Source: Paludibacteraceae bacterium
GTDB lineage: Bacteria > Bacteroidota > Bacteroidia > Bacteroidales > Paludibacteraceae
DNA length: 54,422 nt
NCBI GenBank assembly: GCA_024400275.1
Contig: JAKSMY010000005.1
Span: 1 to 54,422 of the forward strand
Direction of reading: 5' to 3'
Of the stretch, positions 22,616-32,700 are shown in pieces. Positions within the stretch are counted from its first letter, which is position 1, and every line of letters starts with the position of its first letter. Both the position numbers and the translations under genes were made by a program. Under the pieces are notes generated by a model. It saw only the letters and a program-made list of their open reading frames with translations, did no database searches and had not been told where the DNA came from.

Positions 22616-23037
22616 TAGGAACTAAAATACTTAAATGGATAATTGCCGCACTGTGTGTGGGGTTAGTGGGATATACACTTATTTTATTGAAAGATGCCAA
22701 CGGGCATGTCGCGTTGATTAAGTCCGATGTGGAAAAGAAAGAATACGTCACAGCCCCTATTGATACGGCGATTCAAGTCCTTTCGTTAAAGAGGACCGAT
22801 GGTGCCGTTATGCCGGTAGAGGATTCGATGCCTATGCGGAATTTCCCTATCACAACAACCATTACAGCCGATTCGGATTCCGTTTCGCAAGTCGATTTAT
22901 ACCGCTACCAGCAGGAGGCGGTTAATATAGACTTGGAGGAACATAAAGAGCCGGTCTTCTTTACGTGGGAAGATATTAAGGTCTATTTCCGCCTGAGTTG
23001 TGAAACAATTAAGAATTTTTACCATAAAATATTTTGA
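22612..23037 (+). CDS. Small single-pass membrane protein, unknown
   Basis: The protein has 141 residues. One N-terminal membrane segment (~7-26, LKWIIAALCVGLVGYTLILL) is followed by a polar extracytoplasmic region without recognised motifs. It overlaps the DUF6913 gene by ATGA and ends 1 bp before the pepP start, so it belongs to the ligA operon. No family was recognised. Confidence 0.75.
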
Positions 23038-23038
23038 G

Positions 23039-24847
23039 ATGCAGATTAAGGAACGTTTGGCAGCGTTGCGTGCGCTGATGAAAGAAAACCGCTTGTCGGC
23101 TTATATCGTGCCGGGTACTGACCCGCATGCCAGTGAATATATGGCACCGCACTGGATGGAAATGTCGTGGATAACGGGTTTCTTGGGGGAGTCGGGTACG
23201 GCAGTCGTCACATTAGACAAGGCTCTGCTGTGGACCGATAGCCGGTATTATTTGCAGGCTGAAGCGGAGTTGCAGGGCAGTACCTTTGAACTCATGCGCG
23301 AGTCGGATGTGGACTGTCCCTCTATTGCCGAATGGCTGCTATCAACTGTCAATTGTCAACTGTCAACTAAAGTAGGTGTCAACCCCGAGATGTACAGCAT
23401 CAACGGCTATCGTGACCTGAAGGCGGAGTTGGCGGAAGGTGGCTTGCAGATTCAGTCCATCGACCTGATTCGTCCTATTTGGACGGAGAACCGTCCGGAG
23501 ATACCGATGAATCCACTGTATATCTACGATGACCGCTTTGCAGGTCAGTCGGTGGCTGATAAACTGGCGCGTGTGCGCGCTTCGCTTAACGAACATCGTT
23601 GTGACGCTTTGGTCATTGCCGAATTGGACGAGATAGGATGGTTGCTCAATATACGTGGCACAGACGTGGAATATACGCCATGTGTGATTGCTTATTGCGT
23701 GGTGGAACAGAACCGTTGCACGTTGTTCGTTGATGCTCGCAAGGTGCCGGAAGAGGCAGCAACTATATTGAACGACAAGGGTATAACATTACAACCCTAC
23801 GAGGCAGTCTTTGACTATCTGAAACAAACACCTTTTGCACGTGTTTTGATGGACGGCAATCGCGTCAACGAGGCGTTGTATGAGTGTGTCCGGTCGTGCA
23901 AAGTAGTTTCTCCCAGTCCGTTGCAGATTATGATGTCGGTTAAAAACGAAACCGAATTGGCAGGAACACGTGCCGCTATGCGCCGTGATGCAGTAGCTTT
24001 GACACGTTTCTTCAAGTGGCTCGAACAGGAGGCTCTGCAAAGCCCGCAAACAGAAATAACATTGGCTGATAAGTTGCATGATTTTCGTGCGATGGGTGAG
24101 AATTTTACCGGCGAGAGTTTCGGCACCATAGCCGGCTGGAACGCCAACGGGGCTATCGTCCACTATGCTGCCAAACCGGACTCGTGCGCTGCCATAGAGG
24201 GTAATGGCGTACTTTTGTTGGACTCAGGTGGGCAGTATTTAGACGGTACCACCGACATCACCCGTACTGTTTGGGTAGGGGACGCTGCGGCTATCTCTGC
24301 CGAATTGAAGCATGACTTCACTCTGGTGCTGAAAGGACATATAGCCTTAGCCAAGGCTCGTTTCCCCAAAGGTACACGCGGCAATCAATTAGATGTGTTG
24401 GCGCACCAATATATGTGGGCAGAAGGTATTAGTTATGGTCATGGTACGGGACATGGAGTAGGGCATTTCATGGGTTGCCACGAGGGACCTGCCAATATAC
24501 GTACAGACAATAACACGAACCCTATTCGTTTGGGTAATATCTTCTCGGACGAACCGGGTATTTACCGTGCCGGCAAGTACGGTATCCGGACGGAGAATCT
24601 GGTTGCCACACGCGAAATGCCGGCTATGCCGCGTACTACGGGCGAGATGTATTATGAGTTTGAGACACTCACGCTCTGTTTCTACGATACCCGCTTGATG
24701 GATAAATCTATGCTTACACCCGATGAGGTGGCTTGGATAAATAATTACCACGCTTGGGTGGAACATGAGATAGCTCCGCTGCTGACAAAGGACGAGGCTG
24801 CCTATCTGCATACGAAGTGCGCCCCGATTTATGTTAAGCAAGGGTGA
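23039..24847 (+). CDS. pepP: Xaa-Pro aminopeptidase (M24B)
   Basis: The protein has 602 residues from the ATG at 23039 (MQIKERLAALRALMKENRL); the longer frame from 23000 overlaps the previous gene. It removes an N-terminal residue next to proline, using two metal ions. Metal and catalytic motifs are LLDSGGQYLDGTTDITRT, GHGTGHGVGHFMGCHEGP, SDEPGIYRAGKYGIRTEN and MYYEFETLTLC. Two creatinase-like N-domains (~1-300) precede the pita-bread domain. Residues ~101-110 (LSTVNCQLST) come from a 28-bp array of four 7-bp units, placed at the end of a helix before KVGVNPEMYS. Confidence 0.95.
   Translation: MQIKERLAALRALMKENRLSAYIVPGTDPHASEYMAPHWMEMSWITGFLGESGTAVVTLDKALLWTDSRYYLQAEAELQGSTFELMRESDVDCPSIAEWLLSTVNCQLSTKVGVNPEMYSINGYRDLKAELAEGGLQIQSIDLIRPIWTENRPEIPMNPLYIYDDRFAGQSVADKLARVRASLNEHRCDALVIAELDEIGWLLNIRGTDVEYTPCVIAYCVVEQNRCTLFVDARKVPEEAATILNDKGITLQPYEAVFDYLKQTPFARVLMDGNRVNEALYECVRSCKVVSPSPLQIMMSVKNETELAGTRAAMRRDAVALTRFFKWLEQEALQSPQTEITLADKLHDFRAMGENFTGESFGTIAGWNANGAIVHYAAKPDSCAAIEGNGVLLLDSGGQYLDGTTDITRTVWVGDAAAISAELKHDFTLVLKGHIALAKARFPKGTRGNQLDVLAHQYMWAEGISYGHGTGHGVGHFMGCHEGPANIRTDNNTNPIRLGNIFSDEPGIYRAGKYGIRTENLVATREMPAMPRTTGEMYYEFETLTLCFYDTRLMDKSMLTPDEVAWINNYHAWVEHEIAPLLTKDEAAYLHTKCAPIYVKQG
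23341..23368. repeat. Four 7-bp units inside pepP
   Basis: ATCAACT, GTCAATT, GTCAACT, GTCAACT. This is the same 28-bp family as 26040-26067 (argS) and, in the other orientation to the gene, 51904-51931 and 52480-52507 (pheT). Confidence 0.88.
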
Positions 24848-24853
24848 ACGCTC

Positions 24854-24896
24854 GGTGTTCCCCGACAAACGGGGAAAACCAACTCACGGAAAAGGG
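24854..24896. repeat. GTGTTCCCC/GGGGAAA palindromic element after pepP
   Basis: GGTGTTCCCC, a 7-nt loop, GGGGAAAACC, then CACGGAAAAGGG. A related copy (GGTGTCCCCC, GGGGAAACCC, CACGGAAGGGG) lies inside argS at 26165-26197. The rest of the gap to nadC shows nothing else. Confidence 0.65.
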
Positions 24897-24948
24897 CAAC
24901 ATGTTTGTGATTATCGTAATATGAAGGAAGAACTAAAAACGTAAAATA

Positions 24949-25809
24949 ATGGAAAAAAACGAACTAAAAAAACTGATAGACCTCTGGTTTGAGGAAGATA
25001 TACGCGATGGCGACCACACCTCGCTTAGTTGCATTCCGGATACCCAAATGGGTACGCAACAACTGATTATTAAAGCCGATGGTATTTTGGCCGGCGTGGA
25101 AGTGGCAAAGGAGATTATTCACCATTTTGACCCCGAACTGCAATTCGAAGGCTTTATCAACGACGGAGCCGAGGTGCACAAAGGTGACATAGCTTTCCGT
25201 GTGTCAGGTAAGGAACTGAGTCTGTTGCAGGTGGAGCGTACGATGCTCAATATCATGCAACGTATGTCCGGCATTGCTACCACCACGCACCGTTACCAGA
25301 GTCTCATCGCTGATACCAAGTGCCACGTCTTAGATACACGTAAGACCACACCCGGACTGCGTTATCTGGAGAAAGAGGCTGTGCTCATAGGTGGGGGCAT
25401 GAACCATCGTATCGGACTATTTGATATGATTTTGCTCAAAGACAACCATGTAGATTTTGCCGGAGGTATCACAGCGGCTCTCACGCGTGCGCGCGATTAT
25501 TGTATAAGGAATAAGAAAGACTTGCGTATCGAGATAGAGACACGCAATCTTTGGGAGATAGAAGAGGCGTTGCGAACCGGCATACCGGATCGTATCATGT
25601 TGGATAATTTCTCGCCCGAGCGCACGGCACAGGCGGTTGATTTTATTCGTAATTGGATGAGTAATAAATACATAGAAATCGAGTCCAGTGGCGGTATTAC
25701 TATCGATACTTTGCGTGACTACGCCCTCTGCGGTGTTGATTTCGTCTCCGTCGGTGCCCTCACCCACAGCGTCAAATCCTTAGACATGTCCTTCAAAGCC
25801 GTCAAGTAA
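24949..25809 (+). CDS. nadC: Nicotinate-nucleotide pyrophosphorylase (carboxylating)
   Basis: The protein has 286 residues, normal length. It converts quinolinate and PRPP to nicotinate mononucleotide in de novo NAD synthesis. Motifs are DHTSLSC near the N-terminus, RTMLNIMQRMSGIATTTHRY, DTRKTTPGLRYLEKEAVLIGG, HRIGLFDMILLKDNHVDFAG, EIETRNLWE, MLDNFSPE and ESSGGI followed by VDFVSVGALTHS. No inserted repeat is seen here. nadA and nadB are not in the window. Confidence 0.96.
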   Translation: MEKNELKKLIDLWFEEDIRDGDHTSLSCIPDTQMGTQQLIIKADGILAGVEVAKEIIHHFDPELQFEGFINDGAEVHKGDIAFRVSGKELSLLQVERTMLNIMQRMSGIATTTHRYQSLIADTKCHVLDTRKTTPGLRYLEKEAVLIGGGMNHRIGLFDMILLKDNHVDFAGGITAALTRARDYCIRNKKDLRIEIETRNLWEIEEALRTGIPDRIMLDNFSPERTAQAVDFIRNWMSNKYIEIESSGGITIDTLRDYALCGVDFVSVGALTHSVKSLDMSFKAVK

Positions 25810-25837
25810 ACTCTATACTCTATACTCCATACTCTAT
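25810..25837. repeat. Four 7-bp units directly before the argS start
   Basis: ACTCTAT, ACTCTAT, ACTCCAT, ACTCTAT, then one T and the argS ATG at 25839. The array fills the whole nadC-argS gap. Confidence 0.9.
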
Positions 25838-25838
25838 T

Positions 25839-27647
25839 ATGAAATTAGAAGAAATACTTAAATCCAAAGTCAAAGAGGCAGTCCGGACTCTCTACCAATT
25901 CGAAGCAACGGACGCAATGATTCAGTTGCAAAAGACTCGTCCCGAGTTTGAGGGACACATCACCTTAGTCGTTTTCCCCTTTGTCAAACTCGCCCGCAAA
26001 GCCCCCCAACAGGTCGCGCAGGAAATAGGGGAATACATTGTGCATTGTCAATTGTCAACTGTCAACCGTTTCAATGCTGTGCAGGGTTTTCTCAACCTTA
26101 CCATCGCTGACTCTTATTGGCTGCAATTATTACACGAAATAGCCACTGACCCGAACTATGGCACGGTGTCCCCCTCTGGGGAAACCCACGGAAGGGGCTT
26201 GATGATGGTTGAGTACTCGTCCCCCAACACCAATAAACCTCTTCACCTCGGGCATGTGCGTAATAACCTCTTAGGCTATTCGATTGCGAGGATTCAGGAG
26301 GCGAACGGCTGGAAAGTGGTCAAGACCAATATCGTCAATGACCGTGGTATTCATATTTGCAAATCTATGTTGGCGTGGCTCAAGTTCGGCAACGGCGAAA
26401 CGCCCGAGACGAGTGGCAAGAAAGGTGACCATCTGATAGGTGATTACTACGTCCGTTTCGATAAGGAGTATAAGAAAGAGGTGGCAGACCTTATGGCACA
26501 AGGTTTGGACGAAGAGACCGCCAAACGCGAAGCACCGCTGATGAAAGAGGCGCAGGCCATGCTGCTCAAGTGGGAGCAGGGCGACCCCGAGGTGCGTGCC
26601 CTGTGGGAGAAAATGAACGCTTGGGTCTATGCCGGTTTTGATGAAACCTATCGCCAAATGGGTGTGTCCTTCGATAAGATTTACTACGAGTCCAACACCT
26701 ATCTTGAGGGTAAATCTGAGGTAGAGAAAGGACTCCAATCGGGTGTCTTTTACCGTCGCGAGGACGGCAGTGTATGGGCTGACCTCACCAAGGACGGCTT
26801 GGACGAAAAACTGCTCTTGCGTCAGGACGGCACGTCGGTTTATATGACGCAGGACATCGGTACAGCCAAACTTCGTTTCCAGGACTATCCCATCGACAAG
26901 ATGGTTTATGTAGTCGGCAACGAGCAGGAATATCATTTCAAGGTGCTTTCTCTTCTTCTTGACCGTCTTGGCTTCCCCTTTGGCAAGGAACTGGTGCATT
27001 TTTCTTACGGCATGGTGGAACTGCCTAATGGCAAGATGAAGTCCCGTGAGGGAACGGTGGTAGATGCCGACGACCTCATGGCTGCTATGATAAGCGATGC
27101 CAAGGAAATCAGTAAGGATAAGGTCAATACCTTGCCTGACATCACACCGGAGGAGGCTGACGAGATAGCCCGCAAGGTGGGATTAGGTGCCCTCAAGTAT
27201 TTTATCTTGAAGGTTGATCCGCGTAAGAATATGTTGTTCAATCCTGCCGAAAGTATTGATTTTAACGGCAATACGGGTCCGTTTATTCAATATACCTATG
27301 CCCGTATTCAGTCCGTTCTCCGCAAAAGTCCAACTTCCAACAGCGTCAGCGGTCTATCTTCTAACAGCGTCAGCGGTCTCAACGACAAGGAACTGTCGTT
27401 GATCCAACGCTTAGCCGAATATCCCTCTGTAGTCAAGCAGGCGGGTGATGATTTCTCGCCGGCTGTAATATGTAATTATGCGTATGTTTTGGCGCAGGAG
27501 TTCAACTCGTTCTACCATGATTATTCTATTTTGAATGAGGAGAATGAGCAGGTGCGTGCTTTCCGGCTGACGCTTTCTGCTTCGGTGGCTAAGGTCATTG
27601 CCTCTGCCATGTCTCTCCTCGGCATCGACCTACCCAACCGTATGTAA
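25839..27647 (+). CDS. argS: Arginyl-tRNA synthetase with three repeat-derived inserts
   Basis: The protein has 602 residues. The class I catalytic core shows SSPNTNKPLHLGHVRN (HIGH-type) and GKMKSREGTVV (KMSK-type equivalent). The N-terminal additional domain covers ~1-100, and the DALR anticodon-binding domain is at the end. Three stretches look inserted: residues ~67-77 (VHCQLSTVN) from a 7-bp-unit array; ~109-120 (TVSPSGETHGRG) from a CCCC/GGGG element immediately before the catalytic core; and ~500-515 (SNSVSGLS twice, with small changes) from two 24-bp units at the start of the anticodon domain. All keep frame and lie in linkers. Confidence 0.96.
   Translation: MKLEEILKSKVKEAVRTLYQFEATDAMIQLQKTRPEFEGHITLVVFPFVKLARKAPQQVAQEIGEYIVHCQLSTVNRFNAVQGFLNLTIADSYWLQLLHEIATDPNYGTVSPSGETHGRGLMMVEYSSPNTNKPLHLGHVRNNLLGYSIARIQEANGWKVVKTNIVNDRGIHICKSMLAWLKFGNGETPETSGKKGDHLIGDYYVRFDKEYKKEVADLMAQGLDEETAKREAPLMKEAQAMLLKWEQGDPEVRALWEKMNAWVYAGFDETYRQMGVSFDKIYYESNTYLEGKSEVEKGLQSGVFYRREDGSVWADLTKDGLDEKLLLRQDGTSVYMTQDIGTAKLRFQDYPIDKMVYVVGNEQEYHFKVLSLLLDRLGFPFGKELVHFSYGMVELPNGKMKSREGTVVDADDLMAAMISDAKEISKDKVNTLPDITPEEADEIARKVGLGALKYFILKVDPRKNMLFNPAESIDFNGNTGPFIQYTYARIQSVLRKSPTSNSVSGLSSNSVSGLNDKELSLIQRLAEYPSVVKQAGDDFSPAVICNYAYVLAQEFNSFYHDYSILNEENEQVRAFRLTLSASVAKVIASAMSLLGIDLPNRM
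26040..26067. repeat. Four 7-bp units inside argS
   Basis: GTGCATT, GTCAATT, GTCAACT, GTCAACC. Same family as the pepP and pheT arrays. Confidence 0.9.
26165..26197. repeat. CCCC/GGGG palindromic element inside argS
   Basis: GGTGTCCCCCTCTGGGGAAA, then CCCACGGAAGGGG. Related to 24854-24896. It encodes TVSPSGETHGRG in front of the catalytic core. Confidence 0.65.
27336..27383. repeat. Two 24-bp units inside argS
   Basis: Positions 27336-27359 and 27360-27383 share TCYAACAGCGTCAGCGGTCT. They encode SNSVSGLS and SNSVSGLN at the border of the anticodon-binding domain. The units are 8 codons each, so any copy number keeps frame. Confidence 0.9.
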
Positions 27648-27661
27648 AAAACCGCTAAACC

Positions 27662-28999
27662 ATGCTCAACATACTTTTGCTACATTTCGCGCTCCTTTTC
27701 CTCCCCACTGCCGACTACACGTCTTCGGTCCTGACCAGTTGCCTCGCCAATTACCGTTGCAACACCAAACCCTCTTCCTCAGTCGGTTTCGACTACGTCT
27801 CCGGCTTGGTCATGAAGGCCACTGTCGAGGCGGTGCAGGCGCAGCCTGATCACGCGGGTGCCGAAGCGTGGTATCAGGCTGTCCGTGACTACGGTATGAC
27901 CTATTACCAGAACGGTTTCTCGGCTGAACCGAAAGACTTGGATAAGCTCAACGCCTGCAAACTGTATTTCGGCTTGCATGATGTGGCTGTTTCGGGACGG
28001 TTTGGCAACGAACAGGCTGTCCTCACGGCTTGTGATTCGGCATTGCGAAAGGCGGCACGGGCTTTTGCTTATTACGACCGCACGTATCGTATTTCTGACT
28101 CCGTTTCGCTGGCGTATAGCGGCACGCTTTTTTATAGTGGTGGCTGGTGGCATAAGGATAAGTATGTCAATGAGATGTGGTGCGACGGACAGTATATGGG
28201 ACCGGCACTCTTGGCGCAGTTATTGGTACGGGGGTATGTGCCGCAGGGCAGAACGGAGCAGCAGTGGTGGCAACTGCTTGTGCGGCAGTTTGACATTACG
28301 TGGTTTCAGTTGTGGAATCCGAATGACCGGCTTCTTTACCATGCTTTCTCGGCGGCTCCTGAGTTGGATAAGGCTTGGGCTGACCAGGACAACTCTTCGT
28401 GGCATTACGGCAATAGTGCCGAGTATTGGAGTAGGGCAGTGGGGTGGTATATGATGGCGTTGGTAGATGTCTTGGAGGCGATGTCGCAGACCGATGTAGC
28501 TACTCGGCAAAGTCTCTTGTTGGCGCGTGAACGGTTGAATTTCTATTTGCGCCGGTTGGCAGCCGGTGTGGCGGCTCGTCAGGATAGTGCCACGGGCTGC
28601 TGGACGCAGTTGTTGCAATATCCGGTTGGGTACAGGGCTGAGGGCTGTGAGGTTGCCAATTATGTGGAGGCCAGTGGCTCGGCGTTGTTCACGGCTTGTT
28701 ATCTGAAGGCGATGCGTCTGCATCTCCTGCCGGAGTCGTATCGTCTTTTGGCTGAACGGGCTTTTAGGGGATTGGTGGAAACTTTTTTGGTGGAGAATGT
28801 GGGTGATGGTAATCCTTTGGCGTTGGTTTATAGTTGTGCTTCGGCGGGGCTGAGTGACACGCGCAAGGGTGATGCGGCTTATTATCTGTGTGGTAAGGAT
28901 GTGACGTGTATCACGTCTTATACGGAGGGTAAGATTCTCGGTGCTTTCATCATGGCAGCCACCGAATATACCCTCTCTCCCTCACATTTTCCAAAATAA
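27662..28999 (+). CDS. Secreted glycoside hydrolase family 105/88-like
   Basis: The protein has 445 residues. A short hydrophobic start (MLNILLLHFALLFLPTA) serves as signal peptide. The (alpha/alpha)6-barrel pattern and motifs MWCDGQYMGPALLA (~169), YWSRAVGWYMMALVDVLE (~254) and EASGSALFTACYL (~335) fit unsaturated rhamnogalacturonyl hydrolases (GH105, YteR-like). These cleave unsaturated uronyl residues left by polysaccharide lyases. No pectin-use locus surrounds it. The catalytic Asp is plausibly in the WCDG motif. The gene starts 14 bp after argS behind a partial CTAAACC unit, and its composition looks more G+C-rich than the downstream island. Confidence 0.85.
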   Translation: MLNILLLHFALLFLPTADYTSSVLTSCLANYRCNTKPSSSVGFDYVSGLVMKATVEAVQAQPDHAGAEAWYQAVRDYGMTYYQNGFSAEPKDLDKLNACKLYFGLHDVAVSGRFGNEQAVLTACDSALRKAARAFAYYDRTYRISDSVSLAYSGTLFYSGGWWHKDKYVNEMWCDGQYMGPALLAQLLVRGYVPQGRTEQQWWQLLVRQFDITWFQLWNPNDRLLYHAFSAAPELDKAWADQDNSSWHYGNSAEYWSRAVGWYMMALVDVLEAMSQTDVATRQSLLLARERLNFYLRRLAAGVAARQDSATGCWTQLLQYPVGYRAEGCEVANYVEASGSALFTACYLKAMRLHLLPESYRLLAERAFRGLVETFLVENVGDGNPLALVYSCASAGLSDTRKGDAAYYLCGKDVTCITSYTEGKILGAFIMAATEYTLSPSHFPK

Positions 29000-29009
29000 T
29001 TATAAATTA

Positions 29010-29041
29010 TTTGCAAATATCAAAAACTTTTTGTATCTTTG
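29010..29041 (+). promoter_or_regulatory. Promoter for the MNT/HEPN module
   Basis: TTTG (29010-29013), a 20-bp spacer, then TATCTTTG (29034-29041), only ~10 bp before the MNT start. The stretch 29011-29048 recurs with two mismatches at 35816-35853, on the other side of the giant gene. Confidence 0.8.
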
Positions 29042-29050
29042 CAGCCGAAA

Positions 29051-29344
29051 ATGAGAAAAACTGAAACTTATATTGCCTTGCTCAGACAAAATGCTGATAA
29101 ATTGAAAGCCAAGTATGGCATTACGATGATGTGCTTATTTGGTTCTGTGGCTCGTGGAGAACAGCATGAGGGTAGTGATGTGGACATATTTGTGGATATG
29201 CCTCCAACATTGCGTCAAGTGGGAGGAGCTGAAATTTATTTGCGGCAGTTGTTGGGTTGTGATGTGGATTTAATTCGTAATCACAAAGGGTTAACTCCCT
29301 TGTTTAGAAAACAAATAGAACAGGATGGAATCAATGTCTTCTGA
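29051..29344 (+). CDS. MNT-type minimal nucleotidyltransferase (MntA-like antitoxin)
   Basis: The protein has 97 residues. The nucleotidyltransferase motif GSVARGEQHEGSDVDIFVDM contains GSxxRGE and the DVD metal aspartates, with a third acidic residue in CDVDLI. Together with the next gene it forms the MNT/HEPN pair. In characterised pairs the MNT protein AMPylates a Tyr of the HEPN toxin to silence it. The start is the ATG 10 bp after the -7 box. It overlaps the HEPN gene by 20 bp. Confidence 0.92.
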   Translation: MRKTETYIALLRQNADKLKAKYGITMMCLFGSVARGEQHEGSDVDIFVDMPPTLRQVGGAEIYLRQLLGCDVDLIRNHKGLTPLFRKQIEQDGINVF

Positions 29345-29762
29345 AAATATTGAGATTGTTTTGGCTACTTTGCAAAACATGAACGAGTCTATTAATCGGT
29401 TGATAGATTGGAATAAAGATGTGACTTGTGCTGATGAGTGGCCTCGGTCTTCGATGGGGATGCAGTTGCTGTCTGCCGATTGTATGTTGTTGCAAGCAAT
29501 AGGTGAAGCTGTCAAGCAAATTGAGAAACGGGCAGGTGTTGATTTTCTTAATCAGTGTTCGGATATCCCGTGGCAAGAGATTAAGTCAATGCGTAATCAT
29601 ATAGCGCACGGCTATTTTGAAATAGATGTAGATTATGTGTTTTCTACTATCAAAACAGATTTAGTGCCCTTGCAGCACGCTGTAACTACATTGATAAATG
29701 TCTTAACAAAAACTAAAAAACAATTTTTACTAACCCAAATGTTTAACAATTTAAAATCTTAA
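29325..29762 (+). CDS. HEPN-domain toxin (HepT-like, DUF86)
   Basis: The protein has 145 residues, starting at 29325 or at the in-frame ATG 29334. It is all helical. It carries the HEPN RNase motif RNHIAHGY (R-x4-H-x-Y); the Tyr is the site AMPylated by MNT partners in studied systems. It pairs with the preceding nucleotidyltransferase. The stop TAA shares its last base with the first ATG of the giant surface protein gene at 29762, so the toxin pair may be co-transcribed with it. Confidence 0.9.
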   Translation: MESMSSENIEIVLATLQNMNESINRLIDWNKDVTCADEWPRSSMGMQLLSADCMLLQAIGEAVKQIEKRAGVDFLNQCSDIPWQEIKSMRNHIAHGYFEIDVDYVFSTIKTDLVPLQHAVTTLINVLTKTKKQFLLTQMFNNLKS

Positions 29763-32700
29763 TGCTTATGAAAAACAATCTTTTCAATCGAGTCATTAAC
29801 AAGGGTGCTTCCCGAGACTTCAACGGGGGTAGAACGGGAGTAGATACTACCGTTAAGCATCTTTTCCCCCTCCGAAGGGGGACTAAGGGGGTCTGCCTTC
29901 GCAAGGTTGTCTCTCTCCTCTTTATCATGTTCCTCTCTATCCCGCAGATGTGGGGAGCAAATGAGGTAACCATGGTCTCATCTAATTTGATGGGAATTTC
30001 GGGTTTGTCAGGTAGTTCTGCTATAACTCTAAAGAATGATAAAGAACAGACATATCTTCTAAAAAATACAAGTGAGGAAACAATCGCGACCTTTACTGGA
30101 AACGGATGTAAGTGGAACGATACTAAAAATAAACCATCTGCATCTAGTGATACGGATTATCCTATGTACATACGATTTGGTAGTAGTGGCAATTTATTTG
30201 AGTGTGAACCCGCAGCCAAATTTGTGAAAGGTGGTAAAGTCCGTCTATTTATTAGTGGTGAACAAACTAATACAGCAAAGGAATATGCTTCTGTAAAGAT
30301 TGGCTCTACAGAATTAGGAACTGTAATGGCCTATTCTGCAAAAGCAACTAGAGGGTGGCAAGAATTTGATATTCCTGCAACTATTGATGATGTCACAGCA
30401 AAAATTACGATAACGCGTACAGATAATACATTTTTCTTGTGGGGTATTGAAATTTTGACTAATTCTGCTGGTCCTATTACAGAAGTTTGCCCTGAAGGTT
30501 TGACTATTTCCGGTCCTGAAAGTGTTAAGGAAGGTAAAAAGTTAGAAATTACCTCTGAATTGGAAAAAGGTAATGGCGACCTCTCTTATCAATGGTATAA
30601 AAACGGAGCAGCCATCAGTGGTGCTACCGATGAAACATTGACTATTGCTTCTTGTTATTTGTCTGATGCTGGCACATATTCCTGCCAAGTTTCCAAAGCT
30701 GGTTGTACTGATATAGCTACATCTAATGCACTATCTGTCGAAGTTGAAGAATCCTCTTGTCCGAAAACAGGTGAATTGTTTTCTGTTGCCTTTACTGCAA
30801 TCAAAGACTATTCATTAAATACCACCAAAACAGCAGAAGAAGAAATTACATCTTCTTATGCTACAACAAATGGTGGTAAAGCTTATGCTGGTACAAATAA
30901 AAATAACGACCAAACAGTTTCTATCAAGAATCAAAGTAGTTCAATGCAATTCTGTTGGGGTAGTTCGAATACGTATTTGAAGTTGGAATTAGATTGTGAA
31001 TTACGAGTAGGTGATGTAATTTCGTTTGAGTCAACTACAAATTATGAACTTTCTTTCGGTCTCAATACTACACGTGTTACTACTCCTGCTACAGCATCTA
31101 AAACTTATACTATCACGGCAACCGATGGCTTAGCAAATCAGACTACTATTTATGTTTGGAGAGCAGTAGGTTCTTCTACCTATGGTCATTCAATCACCAT
31201 CACTCGTCCTGCTCCTCCCGCAGCTACCCCTTCTTTCAAAACTCATCCTCAGAGCGCACAATACGACGATGATGAAACCATCGCTGCTTTGATCGCTGAA
31301 GCTACTGTAACAGATGCAGGTACTATTTCTTACGAATGGTTCCAAAAAGGTGAAAGCGAAAACACCAAAGTTGGTGATGGTGCTTCTTACACCCCGTCTG
31401 TTGCCGGTACATACTACTGTGTGGCTACCAACACTTTGGCTGACCACAAACCTGCTTCTGCTACATCCGACGATGCTGTTATCACAATCGTTAAACCTGA
31501 ATATGCAGTAATGTACGATCCCAATACCGAAGCAGGAGGTTCTGGCATGAAAGCAGGTTTTAATGTAAAAAAAGATGATGGACATACAGTTCAAACATTT
31601 GCTGAGCGTGAATTTACTGCTCCAGAAGGTTATGCGTTCCGTTATTGGGCAATAACTGGCGTAGAAGGGAAAACCACCATTATGCCGAACGAAACATTCA
31701 CTATGCCGAATAATCCTGTTACCCTAACTGCTATGTATGATGTTCAACATACTGTTAAGTTCTTCGATGGTGCTAATCAACTCGGTGCTGATGTTCTCGT
31801 TTGGGACGGTGAAACACTGAAAGTAGAAGATTACAAATCTCGTGAAGCCCAAACATTGGCTACATTTGACAAATGGTACAATGAATCAACATTTGATACA
31901 GAGGCAAATTTTGCTACTCCTATCACTGCCGATAAGAATTTCTATGGCAAATGGGATAAAGCATACGCTAATACGGTTGATTTCGTTGCTGCTGCCAAAG
32001 CTGCTGCACAACCAAATATCACAGAATTCTTATCAGATGCTAATTACGCGTTGGCTTCTACTACAGGTGTTGAATGGGATAAATCTAATGAATTTGACAC
32101 AGGTTTGAAACTTAAGAATAATGCAGGAAATACCATTTCTTTCAATGTGGAAGAAGGCAAATTGGTTATTATCACGATGGGTAAAATCAATGGTGTAAAT
32201 TACTCTATTAATGGCGGTGCTGAAACTGCTATGACCGGAGCTTCTACAGCCAAGGATTTCTATTTCTACAATGATGGTGAGCAATCTTTTGTACTGAAAG
32301 AAACATCAACTGCATACAATATGTTCAAAGCCATCACTATTACTAATCCTTACAAAGTTACCTTTACTAACGGTGGCGAAATTGAACCGATGTTCTTCAA
32401 GGGTACTGCTCTTACTTTGCCCGCTGCAACTGGCGAAGGCGAGTTCCAAGGTTGGTTCGATGCTGAAACAGGTGGCAACCTAATTGGTAAAAATGGTAAT
32501 CTTTATACCCCAACTGATTCTATTGAACTCTTTGCTCAATTCTCTATTGAGAGCACAGACAATAGTCTTAAGACACTCAAATATGGTGATACAGACATCC
32601 AACTTGTTGAAGATCAAACAACTTACAATGTCGTTCTGCTTTACAAGACCGCTATCCCAGCTTCGGTTACTTACGAAGCCAATAGTGAAGTAGCTACTCC

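Noticed and set aside
29864..29900. Transcription terminator at the CCCCCT/AGGGGG hairpin
   Set aside because: It lies inside an open frame and has no T run after the stem. It is better explained as a repeat element.
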